Below, in pieces: positions 63,171-64,000 of a stretch of 64,000 bases of DNA; the first letter of the stretch is position 1, and each line of letters starts with the position of its first letter. A program made the position numbers and the translations under genes. A model generated the notes under the pieces. That model was not told where the DNA came from, ran no database searches, and was given only the letters and a program-made list of their open reading frames with translations. Origin of the DNA: Antitrichia curtipendula (Eukaryota; Streptophyta; Bryopsida; Hypnales; Leucodontaceae); contig OX579634.1 in the NCBI GenBank assembly GCA_951230915.1, forward strand, positions 54,945,570 to 55,009,569, in the 5' to 3' direction.

Positions 63171-64000
63171 ACCCTCCCGTTCTCCCTGTGTAGTATAATG
63201 TGGGTTTGCTTTAGCAATATGAAGCCTTTTTTCTTGACACTTGTTGGCAGTCAAAAACGGATTCTAGATCTTCTCTTAGAAGGCATTTTTGGATTCTGTA
63301 TGGAATAAACTATAATTTTATAAAGTGTTCAAAATAGGTATACCGTAAAACCAAATTTAACCCTAGGCTCTGATGCATGGTGGATGTACAGTACATTTTT
63401 CGGCAAGATGATGGAATGGACGGTTTGGCAAACAGGTCCTGCTTAGGTGACTGCAGTCACCTTTGATTCAAATGTCAATCCAAATTTGATCATCTGGAGT
63501 TTATCTTCAAGGTAAAACATGGTGAATATTTTGTGGTCCACTTTGAAATCTTTGCTGTTTGAGTTGGATTAGGTTACACATTGCATAAACAAGCCTTCGG
63601 AATTCAAACGTACATTTTGCAGAGTTCTTTACCCCGCACTGAGCGATAGAAAGATCATGTGCAAGATAACAAGATGGCTGCATGCCATTGTCACGCAGGC
63701 ATCGGCCAGGGAAATTTCCTCTTCATTTCTGTAGTCAAACAGGACAGTTGTTCTTCTAGGTGATTGACTTACAGATATATACTGGAATCACTGCAAAAGT
63801 TGAAGTGAGCACATTTTTTTTTACTTATTTTTGTTTCAAATATTCCTGAACTCCAAACGTGCAACATTGAAGGTAAATGCGAGTCACTGCAGCACATCAT
63901 CCAAGCAACATATACAGTCTTTTACCAGTTGTGCAATTTCATTGAGAATTATATGCCAATCGACTTCAAATTGGAGGGTTTTGTGTCGGCAACGCAACAC
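63171..64000. other. Unassigned DNA at the window end
   Basis: No gene was recognised. Short acceptor-like sequences near 63735 do not define a coding exon. Confidence 0.3.

Overview
The window is nuclear DNA of a land plant. Genes are intron-rich, intergenic DNA is AT-rich and full of short inverted-repeat transposons, and the conserved proteins are plant families: a ZHOUPI/bHLH95-like transcription factor and a theta-class GST ending in SKL. Gene density is very low, with about two host genes in 64 kb. The GC-rich exons in an AT-rich background and the type of MULE transposase hint at a non-seed plant such as a moss, but the sequence does not settle this.

Layout. 0.8-4.1 kb: a bHLH gene on the minus strand with a TATA box near 4.06 kb. 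4-29 kb: no host gene; MITEs with TA target sites (Stowaway and two other families), a set of TIR elements bounded by TTAA, fold-back elements, microsatellites and degenerate dispersed repeats. 29.1-32.3 kb: a seven-exon theta GST on the minus strand. 33-44 kb: a Tc1/mariner transposase remnant, more MITEs (one CACTA type) and more TTAA elements. 44,450-57,706: a 13.3-kb MULE-like transposon, described below. 57.7-64 kb: a small relative of that transposon, a long palindrome and unassigned DNA.

The standout is the 13.3-kb element. It is flanked by an identical 13-bp direct repeat and has terminal inverted repeats ending in ...TATGTGAGCG plus subterminal GATGAAA-rich repeats. It carries two divergent multi-exon genes. 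The right-hand gene is a MULE-type transposase (zinc finger, transposase core, C-terminal SWIM finger). The left-hand gene encodes a fusion of a ParB-like domain with a permuted, beta-class DNA amino-methyltransferase, an architecture known to me from bacteria and phages rather than plant transposons. Between them lies an array of five 181-bp units, each carrying a 16-bp palindrome (CTCTCGGTACCGAGAG or a near match) that recurs in introns of both genes. Both genes carry stop codons and frameshifts, so this copy is probably dead. Each stop is one C-to-T change from a sense codon, which fits decay of methylated DNA. Four short dispersed repeats share the terminal motif and may be non-autonomous partners.

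The second theme is a group of elements with CCC(C)TWAA-type ends, each bounded by TTAA. That is the target-site signature of piggyBac-like transposons, which are not commonly reported in plants.
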